In this document: in pieces, positions 60,298 to 64,000 of the stretch
How the letters are laid out: the number at the start of each line of letters is the position of its first letter
Position numbering within the stretch: the first letter of the stretch is position 1
Assembly (NCBI GenBank): GCA_034359265.1
Contig: CP136892.1
Location: 81,894,001-81,958,000, forward strand
Origin: Canna indica
Taxonomy: Eukaryota; Streptophyta; Magnoliopsida; Zingiberales; Cannaceae
DNA: 64,000 bases
Reading direction: 5' to 3'
Position numbers and translations under genes: made by a program
The notes under the pieces: model-generated
Database searches by the model: none
What the model saw: only the letters and a program-made list of their open reading frames with translations
What the model was told of the DNA's origin: nothing

Positions 60298-60983
60298 TAT
60301 TTATAAAAAATATAATAAAAATAAGATGTTAGAATTAAAAAATATATTGTTTAAATTCTCTAATTCATTAAAAAGCTTTGCACAAGTCTATAAATTTAAG
60401 TTTAAATTAAAAATTATGAAATATTTTGATAAAAAATATTTGTTTTGAATCACAATATTTTTGTATATTTAAAAAATATATTTTATTATTTTTAAAAAAA
60501 ATATAAAATTATTATAGACTTTGAGCAAAAGTCTCTAATGCATTAGAGACTTTTGCTCAAAGTCTATAAAATTATTTTTTAATTAAAAATAATGAAATAT
60601 TTTTTATCCAAAATATTTTGATAAACTATAGCAAATCTTTTATATCACGTATATATTTTTTATAAATTAAATTTTATTTTTTATAATTATAAAATTATTA
60701 CAAACAAAAGTCTTTATTTCATTAAAGATTTTTGCGCAAAATCTATAATAACTTCGTAATTTTTTTTTAAAAAAATAAATAAATTCATGAAATAATTTTG
60801 TAATAATACAAAAAAGGTACTATGATCCAAAATAATATTATACATCAAAATATTTTATTATTTTTAATTTAAATTTAAATCTATAGACTTTGTGCAAAAA
60901 TCTTTGATACATTAGAGAGTTTGAAAAATATATTTTTTATTCTTTGTTATCTTATTTTTATCATAAAAGTATTTTATAGATTT

Positions 60984-61090
<107 letters not shown>

Positions 61091-61494
61091 TTTGGTCAAA
61101 TCTCTAACTAGTTAGAGAGTTTGACTAGGGGTAAAATAAATATTCGATCCATTAAATTCTAATTTTGAGAATTTTGAACCTTTAAAATTGATTTTGAAAA
61201 TTTTTCCTTCTCAAAAATAGAATTAGGAAAATAGCTGAATAATTGTTATAGTAATATGTTTACGTTTGATTATGTGACAAGCTTTAATCAAAAGTATATC
61301 TATGAAGTTGACCAAACTATAGGGTCGACAACAATGATTATATTATTAGACATTCAAAATTGAATATAATTGATATAAATTTAAAATTTTTAAGATAAAT
61401 TACGTATAAATAAAAATATGAGATGCCTAATTGGCTCATATTTTATGATAGAATCATCATTTTTCTCTTGATTAATTAGGCCAAATTTTATTTA

Positions 61495-61872
61495 CATTAT
61501 GTTTGAATAACTTTGAATAAGAAATTTGGAGGGGAGGAGTTTGGAGATTTTTGAAAGAATTTTAAAAATCTTATTTAGTTAAACTTCATATAGGGTTTGG
61601 AGGAGTTTGGAGGGATTTGATAGACCGGTATGTCCTCGTTTATAATAATATATATTTTTGTTCTAATGATACTTTTGTAATTTAATTATTTTTAATTCAT
61701 TAATTATTTTGGAGATTTTAAAAATGAGTTATAGGATGGGGATTTGGAAGGGTTTGAAACTCCTCCAAATCCCTTAAAAAAATTATCCAAACATGATGTT
61801 TTAAACCCCTTCAAAATCCTCTCCCTACAAATCCCTCTGAAATATTCCGAAATCCTCAATCCAAACATAGTG
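61495..61872. mobile_element. PIF/Harbinger-type MITE
   Basis: The 378-bp element has tips CATTATGTTTGAAT (left) and CACTATGTTTGGATTG (reverse complement of right), with TTA on both sides (61492-61494, 61873-61875). Arms share GGAGGGGTTTGGA/TCCAAACCC-like blocks. No coding capacity. Confidence 0.75.
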
Positions 61873-61875
61873 TTA

Positions 61876-62405
61876 AGCTTGATTAAGTTTTTACTCAATT
61901 TATCGGTTATTGACTAGTTTAATCGGTCTAAATTGATCCAATTGGATTGACTTTGAACCGCGCATAGTATAACTCCAACAATACTAAAAATAGGGGGTGT
62001 GCTTGACTATCGAGTAAATCTAGAATCGGTTGAAATTTATTCGAGTATATCATAATTACATTTGAATAGGATTCAAGTAATGAATTAAGAAACAGTTAAA
62101 TTAGATTATGGTTGCTATTTTAGCATACAAGGTACTTAAAATCAGAATTAGAATCGAAAATGATTATATATTATTATATATTAATATTTTTTATACTCTC
62201 ACACGGTATTTTTTTAATATATTTAAATTTAAAAATTATTTCACAATAAAAATTATTTTTTTCGTCTTTTTTTAATATTAAACTATGATATATGAAAATA
62301 TGAGAAAAAATAAATAGATTTCAACAAATTGTACTTGGAACCTATGATGTAGTGCATGTTTCAAGTATGACATGATTTCAAGTTCCAACATGGTAGGGTA
62401 TGAGT
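61876..62405. other. Intergenic, no gene seen
   Basis: AT-rich DNA, possibly with degenerate repeat text starting at AGGGGGTGTGCTTGAC near 61991, whose other end I cannot find. Confidence 0.4.
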
Positions 62406-62967
62406 AGGGGTGAGAAAAAAAAACCGGTTTTTCGATTAATCAAATTGATTTTTTTGGTTAATCGAACCGATTTTTTCGATTTCGATTTATGTTTTTGAAA
62501 AAAAATAGGTTTTCGATTTCGGTTCAAGATGTAAAAAATTCATCGGTCTTAGTTAACCGACTGATTCAATATAATTTATTAATTTTTAATATTATATATA
62601 TATATATATAATTATTTATAAATTATAGAAAATTAAAAAATTATAAACAGTATAAAAAATAAAAATATTTTAAAAATAAAAAAAGTTTTTGCAGCACATT
62701 ATCTTGATTCAAAGTTGTTGAGAATTCAATATTTATTTAAATTTTTTCCTATATGTGATTTGCATAATATTATTACATTTGTAATCTAAATAAAATTATT
62801 TGTTAATTAGAAATTATCGATTAATCAAATCGAAAAAATCGAAATTGAAATGACGATTAACTAAAGTTAATGAATCGATTTACGATTAATAATTTTGAAA
62901 AATCGAAATTAATTGATCGATTAATAAATTTATTAATAGATCGGTTAATCGGTTCATGCTCACCCAT
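62406..62967. mobile_element. GGGTGAG-tipped DNA transposon family, copy 2 (inverted)
   Basis: The left tip AGGGGTGAGAAAAAAAAA followed by CCGGTTTTTCGATTAATC matches the right tip of the element at 6191-8067. The right tip, reverse-complemented, ATGGGTGAGCATGAACCGAT, matches that element's left tip. So this is a shorter relative (562 bp) inserted in the other orientation. No TSD is evident. Interior is CGATTAATCG-rich and noncoding. Confidence 0.65.
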
Positions 62968-63163
62968 AGATCTAAATTTAAATTTTAAAAATCGATTCTA
63001 TACTATCCGAATATTATAAAAAATATAAGGTACTCGAATTTGTCTATACAAAGTGAATTAGAAGGTGTGAACTATACTTAAAAATATTTCACACTTGCTT
63101 TTTAATTGCTTAGTGAATTATTTCCGTAGTTTATCTCTCATCTTTACTGTGTGAATTAAATGC

Positions 63164-63358
63164 TTAGAAAAGCAGGAATAAATTAAAAAATGATTCCAGG
63201 GACGACGGCGGGCGGTTCTGCTCGTGGGCGTCGTCGAGAGGGGCGGCGCCGGTGAGGCGTTGGACGAGCTCTTTGAAGGTGGCAACGTCGGCTCGGACGA
63301 ACGTGGTCAGAGGAGTTCTGGGGCTGTGCGGGGCGGCGCCGGCCGGCGGTTTCTCCAT
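63164..63358 (-). CDS. Short VQ-motif protein, possibly truncated
   Basis: ATG 63356-63358 opens a 64-residue frame ending at 63164. Residues 28-37, FKELVQRLTG, are a full VQ motif (FxxxVQxLTG), preceded by TTFVRADVAT as in many small VQ proteins. GC-rich in an AT-rich setting and intronless, both usual for the family. VQ proteins are nuclear partners of WRKY factors and MAP kinases. After the motif the sequence ends within 27 residues in a hydrophobic SLESFFNLFLLF tail. Most relatives I know have a longer basic tail, so a 3' truncation is possible. Confidence 0.65.
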   Translation of the reverse strand: MEKPPAGAAPHSPRTPLTTFVRADVATFKELVQRLTGAAPLDDAHEQNRPPSSLESFFNLFLLF

Positions 63359-63374
63359 GCATGTACGTACTCAA

Positions 63375-64000
63375 TCTTAGTCTTATTTCTGCACAAAAGA
63401 ATTAAAATAAGCACGTAAATAATTAACCAGGACATGCATTAACTAATCATATATCACCTTGATTTCTCTCTCAATTCCGATCAAACTATCAACTCTCTTG
63501 CCTGCATTTTCCCACTAAATTAATTATAATCCTTGAAGAAGAAATTTAGTTATAATTAAATAAGTATAATTGTTTTCTTATATAATTAATAAATAGGAGA
63601 TGTGGAGTGAAAGGATTTTTTTTTTAAAAAAAAGAAAGAGCGAAAGGAATTAAAACTGAAAGATAGTGAATGAAATTTTATGTTTCCTCGAAATATTAGA
63701 AGTGAGCGGATCTCAATACCCTATTGAATTCTGTTCTGAAATATATAAATGAACATGTTTCAACAAAGTTTTATATTAGAACTTGTACCCTAGAAACTGC
63801 AAATGAACAAATATTCATAGGTTCCAGAGTATAGGTTCCGATTCTGATTTCGGATACCCGATGTGTTGAATCAGAAATTGAAATCAGTTTTAACTAGTTC
63901 CTAAATTTTTATCTCGGGCTCTATCCGAATTTAATTTGAGTCTATCCGAAATCTACCCAATCGGGTCGGTTTTAATCGATTCTGAGTCTATTCGGTACTA
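63375..64000. other. Upstream region of the VQ gene and repeat-like edge
   Basis: The VQ promoter should lie at 63375-63550. The last 200 bases hold TTCGG/CGATTC-rich text (TCGGGTCGGTTTTAATCG) like the edge of a degenerate DNA transposon, cut by the window end. Confidence 0.4.

Noticed and set aside
60107..60448. 113-codon frame rich in Tyr-Ile
   Set aside because: Most of it translates an AT microsatellite in a foldback element.

Overview
This is nuclear DNA of a flowering plant, most likely a monocot. The evidence is GT-AG introns, plant-only gene families (ARF, dirigent, phytolongin, VQ), a fused TH1-type thiamine enzyme, and GC-rich intronless genes (dirigent, VQ, phytolongin) set in very AT-rich intergenic DNA. 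The species was not identified. All exon models were built by eye from splice sites, phase and family resemblance.

Layout. 239-3202 (+): 3' part of a DnaJ X-domain co-chaperone. 4459-5351 (-): proteasome assembly chaperone 4. 6191-8067 and 8160-8753: two DNA transposons with target-site duplications. 12725-13513 (+): an unrecognised plant protein with a conserved acidic motif. 15640-16204 (+): a probable box C/D snoRNA locus behind a site II/telo-box/TATA promoter. 18350-19894: a solo LTR. 21472-22047 (-): dirigent protein. 23534-29598 (-): TH1, the bifunctional HMP-P kinase/thiamine-phosphate synthase, complete in ten exons. 32944-42794 (+): a YTH-domain (ECT-type) m6A reader with a truncated LINE inserted at one splice donor and a complete hAT transposon (38084-42260) in another intron. 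45194-46221 (+): a small plant membrane protein. 46397-47020 (-): a second solo LTR. 48785-49447 (+): a phytolongin. 50501-57146 (-): an ARF2-like auxin response factor, 14 exons, with a PIF/Harbinger MITE in its first coding intron and a short uORF in its leader. 58300-64000: mostly repeats, then a short VQ-motif gene at 63164-63358 (-).

The genes are ordinary, independent housekeeping and regulatory loci, not a cluster. The notable content is mobile: a hAT element with an uninterrupted 1037-residue transposase and perfect 8-bp TSDs, two solo LTRs with perfect 5-bp TSDs, a MULE with a 9-bp TSD, two PIF/Harbinger MITEs with TTA TSDs, a two-member family with asymmetric GGGTGAG tips, and three copies of an AT-rich long-inverted-repeat element. 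Two duplications (LINE TSD in the YTH gene, 104-bp-offset repeat in TH1) copied functional 5' splice sites. No single novel system is proven; the best candidates for something undescribed are the snoRNA pair, the hAT family with its long C-terminal extension and palindromic subterminal array, and the AT-rich foldback family.
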